From NCBI RefSeq assembly GCF_026723765.1, contig NZ_CP113524.1:3767001-3831000 (forward strand): a stretch of 64,000 nt of DNA, read 5' to 3'. Position 1 is the stretch's first letter. Each line of letters begins with the position of its first letter. This document shows, in pieces, positions 35,551 to 44,828 of this stretch. The notes under the pieces were generated by a model. It searched no databases and was not told the DNA's origin. It saw nothing but the letters and a program-made list of their open reading frames with translations. The position numbers and the translations under genes are program-made. This DNA is from Lacrimispora xylanolytica. Lineage in GTDB: Bacteria > Bacillota > Clostridia > Lachnospirales > Lachnospiraceae.

Positions 35551-35635
35551 GAGGAGATATATCCTCATCCTTATTAATTATTTATACTCCCCTCGAAAGC
35601 AGCCGGATAGCTCCCCTATCCTGGCTGTTTTCATT
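35551..35635 (+). ncRNA. Candidate small RNA with C-rich loops
   Basis: The predicted transcript is about 85 nt. It opens with a small hairpin GAGGA/TCCTC (35551-35566), has an A/U-rich unpaired stretch with CTCCCCTCG, and ends in a terminator stem CAGCCGGATAG / CTATCCTGGCTG (35600-35627) followed by TTTTCATTT. The terminator loop is CUCCC. UCCC in exposed loops is known from Staphylococcus small RNAs that pair with ribosome binding sites. No ORF with a ribosome site is present. Existence and targets are predictions. Confidence 0.5.
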
Positions 35636-35639
35636 TGGT

Positions 35640-36550
35640 TTAAAGCAAAACAATTATCAATAAAGATTATCAACGTTAGCATATCCCATTCATAGATTTA
35701 TTATTGAAAGATTGCTGGTATCTTCCATCATTTAAAAAAACAATAAAAGATATCTGTTTTATATTTTGTTAACTTGGTGGAAAGATCTATGAAAGGATAA
35801 TAATAAGAATGAACTACAGATATCGTTTAAACAAAAACTATAATAATAGCATGCGTTAACATAAGTAGAGGATTCGCTTCATTTGAAAAAACCGTTATGA
35901 AATATCAGATGCTGTTTCATATTATACTCGCCGCCCCTGCTCTCTTTGTTATTTAACAGTAGAAGAAGGCATATTGCTTAGAGAAAGTATGGATTTTTTT
36001 CTTGAGTCTTTATATTTCTGCAATTTGCCAGAGCCTATGAAATTGAATTATTGATAAAATACTTTAACGTTATTTCAGCTAATATCATTTTTATAATGAA
36101 TGGAAAGCCCTGTATTTTTTGTTCCATATATAATTTTTTTATTATATTATATCTAAAAAAAATAATAATTCAAAAATTGTTTTAAACAAAGCAGATTTAA
36201 TATCCTATTACTGCTTATAATGCTGCCATTTCTTCGAATCATAAACTTTTTTATTAATAGGTATGTTGCAGAAGATTAACAGAACAATCGGTTCATTATA
36301 ATAACTCAATTCATTTCTTCAGAAGATATCTATATTGATATTCTTTCCTCCATTATTATTGATAGGAGATCTATTATAATTGGTTTTTCTTATATGAGAG
36401 AAGATAATCACCAAAAATATCTGGCATTGGTAAGAGCCTTTATATTGATCTAATATCAGGATATATTAAATTTTGACCGGATGCTTAACTTCATAGTTCC
36501 CTTAATAATATCTTTGATGAAAAAATAAACAACCTTTTAATTAATGATAC
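35640..36550. other. AT-rich stretch without recognisable genes
   Basis: About 900 bp very rich in A and T with many stops in all frames. Short open stretches exist (one of about 50 codons before 36060, one of similar length before 36455, and a 16-codon ORF at 35809-35859), but none has both a start with a ribosome site and recognisable content. I take it as decayed or regulatory sequence. Confidence 0.5.
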
Positions 36551-36558
36551 AAAACAAA

Positions 36559-36590
36559 GACCTTCGGCAATCCCATGCCGAAGGTCCTAT
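36559..36590 (-). terminator. Terminator of the first NlpC/P60 gene
   Basis: GACCTTCGGC pairs with GCCGAAGGTC across an 8-base loop; TTTGTTTTG follows on the minus strand. Confidence 0.8.
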
Positions 36591-36623
36591 ACCCTTATCT
36601 AAAATCCGTTATCCGCTTATTCA

Positions 36624-37355
36624 TTAATCGCCGATTACATTGACGATTTTCACAGGTGTCCGATAATTCCATGGGGAAGTCTTAATACCTGTGCTGTATG
36701 TGGAAGAATGTACAACCTGTCCATTGCCGATGTACATGGCAACGTGGTTGATGGATCTGCCGCTTCCGTAGAAAAGCAGATCGCCTGGGCGCATCTGATC
36801 TGCGCTGATGGCTCTTCCCTGAGTGGCCTGTCCGCCTGAGGAACGGCTTAAATTAATTCCTGCCGCATGCTGTAATACATATCTTGTGAAACCGGAGCAA
36901 TCAACTCCCGTTCTTGGGTCAGTTCCGCCATAAGCGTAACGTCCGCCTACAAACTGTAAACCGTAATTTGCAATGCTCTGTCTGAAATCAACAGCTACAT
37001 CTTCCTTATTCTTAACTTCCAGTGCTGCCAGAGTGCTTTCATCTGTCTGAGTAACGGTTGCATTGCCATCTACCGGCAAATAGCCGTATGTATCATTAAC
37101 CTTAACTTTGACTGTTCCATCGCCCATGTCTTCCATCACCTGAAAGGAAGCGCCCTTGGTTGCGGTCATCAAAGCTTCTTGTCCATCTTCATCTTTGCTG
37201 ATTGTAACTTTATCTGAATCAACAGTTACTAAATAATTTCCATAACTAAGTCCTGGACCGGATATCTCATCTGCTCTTACATCTGAAGGTCTAGCAATTA
37301 CAATTGCACTGCAGAAAGCCATAAGGCCTAACGTTTTCCATGTTTTTTTCATCAT
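36624..37355 (-). CDS. Secreted NlpC/P60 peptidoglycan hydrolase (first)
   Basis: A 243-residue protein from the ATG at 37355. A longer frame to 37433 is rejected because a promoter (TTGACG-17-TATAAT) overlaps that upstream ATG, whereas AGGAG lies before 37355 and a normal signal peptide follows. After the signal peptide comes an SH3b-like region (about 35-105) and a C40 endopeptidase domain: GVDCSGFTRYV (Cys), INHVAMYIG (His) and a third polar residue near HSSTYS. It cuts D-Glu to diamino acid links in wall peptides. It is paralogous to the next gene and probably under the WalRK system. Confidence 0.92.
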   Translation of the reverse strand: MMKKTWKTLGLMAFCSAIVIARPSDVRADEISGPGLSYGNYLVTVDSDKVTISKDEDGQEALMTATKGASFQVMEDMGDGTVKVKVNDTYGYLPVDGNATVTQTDESTLAALEVKNKEDVAVDFRQSIANYGLQFVGGRYAYGGTDPRTGVDCSGFTRYVLQHAAGINLSRSSGGQATQGRAISADQMRPGDLLFYGSGRSINHVAMYIGNGQVVHSSTYSTGIKTSPWNYRTPVKIVNVIGD

Positions 37356-37395
37356 CGGGAAATTTGCTCCTGTTTTTACTTTTTGGTTTTCAAAT

Positions 37396-37453
37396 GTTAC
37401 GTAATTATTAAATTCATTACGGTTATTATACATTTATTTTATCTTTTCGTCAA
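37396..37453 (-). promoter_or_regulatory. Promoter with degenerate WalR-like box, first NlpC/P60 gene
   Basis: TTGACG (37453-37448), 17 bp, TATAAT (37430-37425). Downstream, TTTAAT-AATTA-CGTAAC (37412-37396) resembles the WalR box and shares AATTA[CT]GTAACATTTG with the neighbouring gene. Confidence 0.6.
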
Positions 37454-37488
37454 GTATTATTTAAAACTGCACCAAATACCTTAATTTT

Positions 37489-38181
37489 TTAGTTCAAAAC
37501 ACTAACAAATTTCACAGGCTTGCGATACATGACGTTTGTTACGATAATTCCTGTCTTTTCTGTAGAAGCGTGGACCACACGGCCGTCTCCCATATATAGG
37601 GCGACGTGGTTAATCGACCCATTTTTACCATAAAATACCAGATCTCCTGCACGGGCATTCTCGTAGCTGACCGTCCGTCCTTCCGCGGACTGGGATCTGG
37701 AGCTGCGACTGATACTAACACCGCCAGCCTTCCCAAGTACGTATCTGGTAAAGCCGGAACAATCCACTCCGGTATTGGGATTGACTCCGCCGTATACGTA
37801 GCGGCCTCCAACGAACTGAAGTGCGTAATCTACTACCTCCTGGCGCTTTAGGGCGGACTTGTCCACCTTTTCCTGAGCCTTTTCAATCAAGGTAGCAGAG
37901 CTGCTTTTTATGTAGCCCTCTCCCTGGGGAACCTTGATTCTCACCCAGCCATCCTTTGGTGCTTCCATGACCTCATAAGTCTTTCCTTCCTCCGCATTGG
38001 AAAGTATGCTTCCTGAGGGATTGGCAGTATTTAAAACTGAAACAGGCACATCGATCTTTGCATAAAGTGTTGTGCTGGTTTCCACTGCAATCTCTGCTCC
38101 TTGAACCTTAGCCGGAGTAGCCAGACCAAGTCCACAAAGCAGCCCTAAGAGCCCAAACGCCTTCCACATTTTATTCTTCAT
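37489..38181 (-). CDS. Secreted NlpC/P60 peptidoglycan hydrolase (second)
   Basis: A 230-residue paralogue of the gene at 36624. The signal peptide is at 1-29, an SH3b domain at about 40-100, and the catalytic block has GVDCSGFTRYVL, INHVALYMG and VVHAST. CAGGAG precedes the ATG. A consensus promoter and a perfect WalR-type box lie upstream, so the wall-stress regulator WalR is the likely controller. Confidence 0.93.
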   Translation of the reverse strand: MKNKMWKAFGLLGLLCGLGLATPAKVQGAEIAVETSTTLYAKIDVPVSVLNTANPSGSILSNAEEGKTYEVMEAPKDGWVRIKVPQGEGYIKSSSATLIEKAQEKVDKSALKRQEVVDYALQFVGGRYVYGGVNPNTGVDCSGFTRYVLGKAGGVSISRSSRSQSAEGRTVSYENARAGDLVFYGKNGSINHVALYMGDGRVVHASTEKTGIIVTNVMYRKPVKFVSVLN

Positions 38182-38235
38182 ATAGATTCTCCTGTAGTTC
38201 CTTTCCTGACTCCAAAAAACAGCCGAAAAACAAAT

Positions 38236-38287
38236 GTTACATAATTGTTACATTTTCGATTATATATTTAACTCTCGGTTTTGTCAA
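38236..38287 (-). promoter_or_regulatory. Consensus promoter with WalR (YycF) box
   Basis: TTGACA (38287-38282), 17 bp, TATAAT (38264-38259). From six bases further on, TGTAAC-AATTA-TGTAAC (38252-38236) fits TGTWAH-N5-TGTWAH exactly. Its position over the transcription start suggests repression. Confidence 0.7.
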
Positions 38288-38292
38288 GCAAA

Positions 38293-38330
38293 AACGGCAG
38301 TTGTGACGTTTTCACGTCGCAACTGCCGTT
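38293..38330 (-). terminator. Terminator of the DUF1700 gene
   Basis: A 17-bp stem from AACGGCAGTT to AACTGCCGTT with one wobble, followed on the minus strand by TTTTGCTT. Confidence 0.85.
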
Positions 38331-38374
38331 ACACTTTTGTAATATTTCATTGGAATTGTTAACAATATTTGACA

Positions 38375-38842
38375 TTATCGTTTCATTCCTCTGAAAAACC
38401 AGAGTATTAAAAGAACCAGGAACAACGGTCCTAAAAGAGGCATTAAAAGGCTGAAAATTCCAGTCAGTATGGTCGCTGTCAGAAAGAATACAAGGATCAA
38501 AGCTCCCAAAGCAAGGGCCTTCCAGTACCATTTACTAAGATCAATGTAATGCATACCATGTCCAGTATCTTCCTGATCTTCATAAACGTTACGTGTGGAC
38601 CCAGTGTAGGATTCGTAATAAGACTTTCCTGAAGCTGATGCATTCTCATTGGCTTCCATGATGGTCTTGGCAATCAGCCTTGGATCTCCGATGGATGCAA
38701 TTACCTCATCTTCCATGGAACCTTTATTTACTTCCGTACTGATATATTCGTCATAAAATCTGATATTGTCCTCAATTACGTTTCCAGGGACCTCACCGGT
38801 TAGAGTTTCCCTTAGGCGCTGTAAAAATTCCTGTTTGCTCAT
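38375..38842 (-). CDS. DUF1700 (HAAS) membrane protein
   Basis: A 155-residue protein. The helical N-terminal domain (MSKQEFLQRLRETL..., about 1-65, with NIRFYDEYI and EVIASIGDP) is the DUF1700 signature. Two close membrane helices follow (about 112-150). Members usually sit beside PadR regulators or bactofilin-like genes; none is here. AAGGAGG precedes the ATG. Function is unknown. Confidence 0.88.
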   Translation of the reverse strand: MSKQEFLQRLRETLTGEVPGNVIEDNIRFYDEYISTEVNKGSMEDEVIASIGDPRLIAKTIMEANENASASGKSYYESYTGSTRNVYEDQEDTGHGMHYIDLSKWYWKALALGALILVFFLTATILTGIFSLLMPLLGPLFLVLLILWFFRGMKR

Positions 38843-38948
38843 CTGAGCCTCCTTCTTATAAGTAAATCACTCTGACCATTGTACCATCCGGGGGAAGCTT
38901 CGTAAATAAACCTTATCTGAAATAATTATTAAAAAATTCGTTGGAATG

Positions 38949-40886
38949 CTATTCTACATTTTCCTTGAGAATGCCTTCCCGGTATGCTGCCACCAGTTCT
39001 TTTAAATCTGATATCCGTCCGGCAAGCTCTGCTCCCTTATCTGTATCAGCCACCATGACCCGGTGTTTTACGTGTTCTACGACGGATACTTTTGGAGTGC
39101 TTTCCTGTTCTCTGTTAAATGGTTTATGCTCTGCTAAAGCCAAGTGATTGGAATTATAAATAAGTGTATAACCGGCAATGCCAGTCTTTGACTGATAGGC
39201 TTTGGAAAGTCCACCGTCAATTAAAAACAGTTTTCCACCTGCCTTCACCGGGGATTCCCCTTCCTTAATTTTAACTGGAACGTGACCGTTGATGATATGA
39301 GAGCCCTCTATGGACAGTCCAAATTCCTCCAGAATCTTATCGCAGTACTCCTCTTTCACGCTTAGACGGTAATATGGATTCATGGGTTCCTTATAGGTCT
39401 GGGGATCATCGATGAAATAATGCTCAAAGGTAGTCATCTTACCTTTTCCATAGACCGGTGACTTGGCACCGCACCATAGATACCACATAAAGTCTCTGGC
39501 ATCGGCTCCTTCCGGCGAGTCCTCAGGCATGAAATAGGCGTTTTGTACCTTTTGGTCTAAGTAATCCATAAGAGCTTTCCCACAGTAGGCCTTACCATCT
39601 ACCATCAGTTCCTCAAAGGAACCGTCTTCCTTCATGGGGATGCAGCCATGATAAAGAAGGTTTGAATTGGAGCACTTGTACATGCTTCCATGGGAATAAA
39701 GGAAGCGCACATGCTTATGAAGCAGTCCGTTATGAAGAAAGGACAGTTGTAAGACCCGAAGAAGCTCTTCCTCTTCTTTATTAAGCTCCAGTGGATGCTC
39801 CGGGTCCACCGTAGGGAAGAAGGTATCCACCATGGGATACTCCTTCCCTTCAACGGTTACCGTTCCCTGTTTAAAATCAATGGCTTCCATTAATATTCTG
39901 TCATTCATCTCATATTCCGGGTGGCGCTTTATGATTTGCCCCTCCACCTTGAACTGAATGACTGTTATGGCCTTGTGCATCTTAGCTGCCAGAATGGGAT
40001 CTACTGCGTCATATATGTTTTCATCAAGCGTCATAGGGAAGAACCGCTCACAGGGATCTTCCTTATAAACTCTGGCTGCAAACATGGATAAAGGCCTTAA
40101 ATTAATTCCATATCCATCCTCTAAGACATCAAAGCTGTTGTAGCTGATGGCAATCCTAAGCACATTGCAGATGCAGGCCAGATTGCCGGTAGCGGCTCCC
40201 ATCCAGGAGATATCGTGGTTTCCCCACTGGATATCCACATCGTGGAAATGAAGAAGTTCATTCATTATAATATCCGCCCTTGGTCCCCGGTCGAAGATAT
40301 CCCCGATGATGTGAAGGCTGTCAATGGTTAAATTCTTAATCAGTTCACACAGGGCGACAATGAACTTGTCTCCCACCTCAATATCTATGATGGAACGTAT
40401 GATTTCACTATAGTATACACGTTTATTATCATCATTATAATCCACATGAAGGAGTTCATCGATGACATAGGCAAATTCCGCAGGCATCTTCTTTCTTACC
40501 TTGGATCTTGTATATTTGGATGATACCATCTTACATATCTGTACCAGACGGTATATGGTCACTCTCTGCCACTCATCGTCTGCCGCTTCCAGACATTCCA
40601 GCTGATTAAGCACCTTCTCCGGATAATAAATTAAGTTTGCCAGTTCCACTTCCTCTTTTTCCGGCATGATGTGGCTAAAAGTCTCTGTAATCTTCTCCCG
40701 GATGATTCCGGATGCACTTCGTAACAAATGGATAAAAGCTTCATGCTCACCATGTAAATCACTGAAAAAATATTCCGTACCCTTAGGCAGGCCCTGAATA
40801 GCTGTCAGGTTAATGATCTCACTGGATGCCGCTTTAATCGTCGGGTATTCCCTTGACATCAGTTTCAGATATGCCAAATCTCTCAT
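38949..40886 (-). CDS. fbp: Fructose-1,6-bisphosphatase, class III
   Basis: A 645-residue gluconeogenic enzyme typical of Firmicutes, unrelated to class I FBPases. The metallophosphoesterase core is visible: FFSDLHGEHEAF, IIGDIFDRGPRAD, WGNHDISWMG. It starts at ATG 40886 after GGAGAGG; the in-frame upstream ATG at 40919 has no site. Divergent from the hydrolase gene at 40987. Confidence 0.95.
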   Translation of the reverse strand: MRDLAYLKLMSREYPTIKAASSEIINLTAIQGLPKGTEYFFSDLHGEHEAFIHLLRSASGIIREKITETFSHIMPEKEEVELANLIYYPEKVLNQLECLEAADDEWQRVTIYRLVQICKMVSSKYTRSKVRKKMPAEFAYVIDELLHVDYNDDNKRVYYSEIIRSIIDIEVGDKFIVALCELIKNLTIDSLHIIGDIFDRGPRADIIMNELLHFHDVDIQWGNHDISWMGAATGNLACICNVLRIAISYNSFDVLEDGYGINLRPLSMFAARVYKEDPCERFFPMTLDENIYDAVDPILAAKMHKAITVIQFKVEGQIIKRHPEYEMNDRILMEAIDFKQGTVTVEGKEYPMVDTFFPTVDPEHPLELNKEEEELLRVLQLSFLHNGLLHKHVRFLYSHGSMYKCSNSNLLYHGCIPMKEDGSFEELMVDGKAYCGKALMDYLDQKVQNAYFMPEDSPEGADARDFMWYLWCGAKSPVYGKGKMTTFEHYFIDDPQTYKEPMNPYYRLSVKEEYCDKILEEFGLSIEGSHIINGHVPVKIKEGESPVKAGGKLFLIDGGLSKAYQSKTGIAGYTLIYNSNHLALAEHKPFNREQESTPKVSVVEHVKHRVMVADTDKGAELAGRISDLKELVAAYREGILKENVE

Positions 40887-40986
40887 AATACGCTTTCCTC
40901 TCCTGAAACACTGTTGCATTTGTATGAATCATATAGTACCATATTTTACGACAACAGAAAACCCCCGTGTGAAAAAGGAGCAAAAG

Positions 40987-41796
40987 ATGGAACAATTATA
41001 TATTTTCGGTACAGGTAATGCTGCCGTGTCTAAGTGCTATAATACGTGTTTTGCCATAAAAAAAGAGGATGAGTACTTTATGATCGATGCCGGAGGCGGC
41101 AACGGTATCCTTGGAATCTTAAATAGTATGAATGTAGAACTCTCCCATATCCACCATTTGTTTGTGAGCCACGAGCACACAGACCACATTCTTGGCGTGG
41201 TCTGGATGGTTCGTTTTATCGGCACCCGAATGAAGTCCAATCAGTACGAAGGGGACTTTATGATCTATTGCCATAAACGTCTGGTATCTGTAATTGATAC
41301 CCTATGCCGTTTGACCTTACAGGGGAAATTTTATGAACTGATCGGAAAAAGAATCCACCTCACAGGGGTTGATGATGGGGAAACAAGAACGATTCTTGGA
41401 AACCAGGTGACCTTTTTTGATATCCATTCAACAAAGGCAGAGCAATACGGATTTTCCACTGTCCTACAAAATGGAAAGACTCTCACCTTCTGCGGGGACG
41501 AGCCTTTAAATAGCGCCTGCCTCCCTTATGCAAAAAACTGCGGCTGGCTCTTACATGAGGCATTTTGCTTATATGAAGAAAGGGAACGTTTTAAGCCTTA
41601 TGAAAAGCATCACAGCACGGTAAAGGATGCCTGTGAACTGGCTCAGGAATTAAATGCAGAAAATTTAATTTTATGGCATACGGAGGACTCTGATATTTTA
41701 CATCGGAAGGAACGATACGGAAAAGAAGGGGCGCCTCATTATAATGGCAGGCTTTTTATTCCAGATGATAAGGAAATCCTTCCTCTGACGCCTTAA
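40987..41796 (+). CDS. Metallo-beta-lactamase-fold hydrolase (RNase Z-like)
   Basis: A 269-residue protein from the ATG at 40987 with AAGGAGC upstream; the longer frame to 40813 overlaps fbp and is rejected. Motifs are FGTGNAA at the start, MIDAGGGNGIL, and the zinc site SHEHTDH. FCGDEPLN and LWHTED provide later ligands. It resembles the RNase Z / AttM-like branch, but the specific substrate is not evident. Confidence 0.85.
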   Translation: MEQLYIFGTGNAAVSKCYNTCFAIKKEDEYFMIDAGGGNGILGILNSMNVELSHIHHLFVSHEHTDHILGVVWMVRFIGTRMKSNQYEGDFMIYCHKRLVSVIDTLCRLTLQGKFYELIGKRIHLTGVDDGETRTILGNQVTFFDIHSTKAEQYGFSTVLQNGKTLTFCGDEPLNSACLPYAKNCGWLLHEAFCLYEERERFKPYEKHHSTVKDACELAQELNAENLILWHTEDSDILHRKERYGKEGAPHYNGRLFIPDDKEILPLTP

Positions 41797-41872
41797 AAAG
41801 CCTATCTATGTGGCTCTCGTCCCCGGCAGTGCATATCATATAACATAAAAACACGCAAAGGAGTTTCGTCGT

Positions 41873-42169
41873 ATGGGCTGCCAGGGCTATACCTTCTACC
41901 GTGACGTTAACTGCAAAGACCTGGTGATTTTTCATGAAGCGACCAGGGACCTAAGAGGCACCACCTATAAGCCTTATCTGGTATCCACTCAGGAATCCTG
42001 CGGAATCAACTTTCGATTCATCTGCAATTCCACCTTCATGACCAGGCCGCCGCAGAATGCGATTACCATGGTATCTATTTTCAAACCCTTTTGCAAGGAT
42101 AAGGAAAAAGATAAGGAAAAATCAAGACCTTACGTAACCAACATCTGCAAAATGGGGTGCTACAAATAA
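41873..42169 (+). CDS. Cys-rich 98-residue hypothetical protein
   Basis: AAAGGAG lies before the ATG. The protein has about seven Cys (near 3, 14, 43, 51, 73, 92 and 96), no signal peptide, and a lysine-rich stretch KDKEKDKEK before the last pair. Cys spacing suggests metal binding or disulfides. I do not recognise the family. Confidence 0.6.
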   Translation: MGCQGYTFYRDVNCKDLVIFHEATRDLRGTTYKPYLVSTQESCGINFRFICNSTFMTRPPQNAITMVSIFKPFCKDKEKDKEKSRPYVTNICKMGCYK

Positions 42170-42207
42170 AAGATTGGATGCGGTAACATTTATCTATCAA
42201 TAGAAAA

Positions 42208-42226
42208 GGGGGGCATCAAGCCCCCC
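42208..42226 (-). terminator. Terminator of the alcohol dehydrogenase gene
   Basis: GGGGGG pairs with CCCCCC across CATCAAG; TTTTC follows on the minus strand. Confidence 0.75.
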
Positions 42227-42239
42227 CTGGCAATCAGTA

Positions 42240-43427
42240 TTAATATGCCTTTCGGTATATCTCCATCATTTCCTGTTTTCCAAGAGTCATGATTCCAGGT
42301 AAACTCCTGGTTCCGTAAAAGGAACATTTTTCTGCCATCAATTCAAAATCATCTTCCCTTACAGCATCATCAAGCTCTCTTAAGCTGACCGGCATCCCAA
42401 GGCTTACAAAGAACTCTTCCAGACGGTCGATTCCTTTTAATGCCGTTTTTAAAGGTGCCTCAAAATCCATCTCAACCTTCATCACCCGGACAGCCAGCTG
42501 AGCAAATCTCATGGGATCCTTTTCACATACGTATCTGGCCCAGGAACAGAATAAGGCAGATAATCCAGCCCCATGAGCGATACAGGGATACAGGCCGGAG
42601 AGCTCATGCTCTAATTGATGGACCTGCATCATATATTCTCTGCCAAGGCCGGTAAGGTCATTGTGCGAAAGGCTTCCTGCCCACATAAGAGTGGCTCTTG
42701 CCTCATAATCCTGTGGATATTTATCTGCAACAGCTCCTGCCTCCATGACAGAAATAAGAAGTCCTTCTGCAATCCGGTCCGTCAATGGAGTATCCTTTGT
42801 ATTGCCGCCCAGATACCGTTCCAAAGTATGCATCATAATATCTACGGTACCACATCCGGTCTGGAACTTATTCACGGAATATGTCAGCTCCGGATTTAAA
42901 ATAGCAAAGAGAGGGCGGTGTGTCGGACTGTTAAAGCCTCTCTTATAATTTCCATCTTCATTGGTAATGACGCAGGATAAGCTTGTCTCACTTCCAGAAG
43001 CAGAAAGGGTCAGTATATTTCCATGAGGAAGGGCCTTTTTAGGCGCTGCTTCCTTTAAGAAGTATTTCCATGGGTCTGTTTCAGGATTTAAGGCACCGTC
43101 AGCGATGCACTTGGCAGAATCCAGTACACTTCCGCCTCCAATGGCGAGTATAAAGTCGATTCCTTCTTTTCTGCAAAGCTCCATACCTTCCATAGCCAGG
43201 GAGAGGGTGGGATTTGGTTTCACTCCACCAAACAAAACAAAGTCAATTCCCTGTTCCTTTAAGGAGTCTGTCACCTGATCAAGAAGACCGCTCTTTTTCA
43301 CACTTCCGCCGCCGAAATGGACCAGTACTTTTTTATAACCATATTCTTTTATGACCGTTCCTACCTGCCTATGGGTATCCCGGCCAAACAGCACTCTTGT
43401 GGGTACGCAATATTCAAAATTATTCAT
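42240..43427 (-). CDS. Iron-containing alcohol dehydrogenase, BdhA/YugJ type
   Basis: A 395-residue type III NAD(P)H-dependent dehydrogenase, the butanol-dehydrogenase-like group. The nucleotide site shows FGGGSVKKSG and GGGSVLDSAKCIADGA; metal ligands lie in DIMMHTLERY and HQLEHELSG...CIAHGAG. In fermenters it reduces aldehydes to alcohols to reoxidise cofactor. It is monocistronic with promoter at 43487-43515. Confidence 0.93.
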   Translation of the reverse strand: MNNFEYCVPTRVLFGRDTHRQVGTVIKEYGYKKVLVHFGGGSVKKSGLLDQVTDSLKEQGIDFVLFGGVKPNPTLSLAMEGMELCRKEGIDFILAIGGGSVLDSAKCIADGALNPETDPWKYFLKEAAPKKALPHGNILTLSASGSETSLSCVITNEDGNYKRGFNSPTHRPLFAILNPELTYSVNKFQTGCGTVDIMMHTLERYLGGNTKDTPLTDRIAEGLLISVMEAGAVADKYPQDYEARATLMWAGSLSHNDLTGLGREYMMQVHQLEHELSGLYPCIAHGAGLSALFCSWARYVCEKDPMRFAQLAVRVMKVEMDFEAPLKTALKGIDRLEEFFVSLGMPVSLRELDDAVREDDFELMAEKCSFYGTRSLPGIMTLGKQEMMEIYRKAY

Positions 43428-43486
43428 GTCTTAACCTCTCTTTCCGGTACGGTATTCCCCCTCCCGCACCTTTTTATCATACTTCC

Positions 43487-43515
43487 ATTATAACATGAAC
43501 AGACTTCAAATCCAA
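43487..43515 (-). promoter_or_regulatory. Promoter of the alcohol dehydrogenase gene
   Basis: TTGGAT (43515-43510), 17 bp, TATAAT (43492-43487). An imperfect dyad ACCTTACAG...TTTGAAGT overlaps the -35 and recalls MerR-family sites. Confidence 0.55.
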
Positions 43516-43638
43516 CTGTAAGGTGTCTTATGATTTTCGTCATATAATTCCCTGTCTTCGCATATCTTATATGGGAAAGGCTTAAAGCTTCTTTCCCTTT
43601 TCACTTGTACCTCTTATGGAATGACAAGGAGAACATTT

Positions 43639-44808
43639 ATGAACCCATTCAAAAAATTCTTAACCTATTCCCAGATAACAAAGCATCATATGATTATATA
43701 CATAGAAGTCATAATTCTGACCTTTCTTTTAGTATCTCTTTTTTTCATCTCTCCTGTAAGAAGTCTTTCCTTTCCCGTAATCAATCAGGACGGAAAAGCA
43801 ACTGCTTCAGAACCGAAAAAATATATTAAGTGGGTGGATTTTGGTGTCACGGCAAGAGCCATGCAGGAAGCCTTCCGCTATGACGTTAACACCTGTCAGT
43901 CTGAGATTCATTTAAACTGGGTGGATCTTCTCGCTTATCTGGGTGGAAAGTACGGTGGGGACTTTTCAAAGTATTCCACCAAGGACTTAGATGCACTGGC
44001 GGAACAGCTTTTAGCTGGAAAGACCATGGCGGAGCTGACAGAGAAGATGAAGTATTATAATTATTATAGAGAAGCTTATGGCGCTGTTTTAGATGGCCTT
44101 GTAGGGGTTTATGAGATTCAGATTCCTTCTGCCAATGCACCCCTATATGCGACTCCTGCTCTTTTACCTGACGGATCCGTTGACCCGGATAAGGTTTGGG
44201 TGAAAAAATATGGACTCAAAGGCTTTTCGCCCATTGCCAAAGGATATCCTTATAATGACTTTGATGACTTTGGCGTTGCCAGATCCTATGGATTTAAAAG
44301 GCAGCATCTGGGCCATGATCTAATGGGTCAGGTAGGGACTCCTGTGATTGCCGTGGAAAGCGGATATGTGGAGGCCATTGGCTGGAACCAATACGGGGGC
44401 TGGCGTCTTGGCATCCGAAGCTTTGACGGGAAACGGTATTATTATTACGCTCATTTGAGAAAAAATTATCCTTATCATAAATCATTAAAACAGGGAAGTA
44501 TTGTAACTGCCGGTGATGTCATTGGATATCTGGGGCGTACCGGCTACAGCCGGACAGAAAACACCAATAACATCAATCAGTCCCACCTTCATTTTGGCCT
44601 TCAGCTTATTTTTGATGAGTCACAGAAGGAAGGGAACAATGAAATCTGGATCAGCTGCTATGAACTGACCAAGTTTTTATCCATGAACCGGTCAGAGGCA
44701 CTGAAAGATCAGGCGACCAAAGAATATGACAGAATTTATGATATGAAAGACCCCGGGATCCCAGATCATTTTGTACCGCCGGAGCCGGTGGCTGAGGAAA
44801 AAGAATAA
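43639..44808 (+). CDS. Membrane-anchored M23 (LytM) peptidase
   Basis: A 389-residue protein from the ATG at 43639, which has AAGGAG in front; the ATG at 43621 contains that site and is rejected. One membrane helix (about 20-43) leads to an extracellular part. Residues about 45-190 are a family-specific domain; the LytM domain (about 205-345) shows GHDLMGQVGTPV (zinc His, Asp) and SHLHFGLQL. The protein may be a wall hydrolase or spore-engulfment-type factor; the known SpoIIQ lacks part of the metal site, this one keeps it. Confidence 0.88.
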   Translation: MNPFKKFLTYSQITKHHMIIYIEVIILTFLLVSLFFISPVRSLSFPVINQDGKATASEPKKYIKWVDFGVTARAMQEAFRYDVNTCQSEIHLNWVDLLAYLGGKYGGDFSKYSTKDLDALAEQLLAGKTMAELTEKMKYYNYYREAYGAVLDGLVGVYEIQIPSANAPLYATPALLPDGSVDPDKVWVKKYGLKGFSPIAKGYPYNDFDDFGVARSYGFKRQHLGHDLMGQVGTPVIAVESGYVEAIGWNQYGGWRLGIRSFDGKRYYYYAHLRKNYPYHKSLKQGSIVTAGDVIGYLGRTGYSRTENTNNINQSHLHFGLQLIFDESQKEGNNEIWISCYELTKFLSMNRSEALKDQATKEYDRIYDMKDPGIPDHFVPPEPVAEEKE

Positions 44809-44828
44809 CAGGAAAAATATCATATGAA

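Noticed and set aside
35809-35859. 16-codon ORF in the AT-rich gap
   Set aside because: Ribosome site poorly spaced and no supporting context.
37356-37433. Longer N-terminus of the first NlpC/P60 protein
   Set aside because: The upstream ATG is overlapped by the -10 element and lacks a ribosome site; it would also bury the signal peptide.
43573-43597. GGGAAAG/CTTTCCC hairpin before the M23 gene
   Set aside because: Could be an attenuator, but no aptamer-like structure or clear promoter supports a riboswitch.
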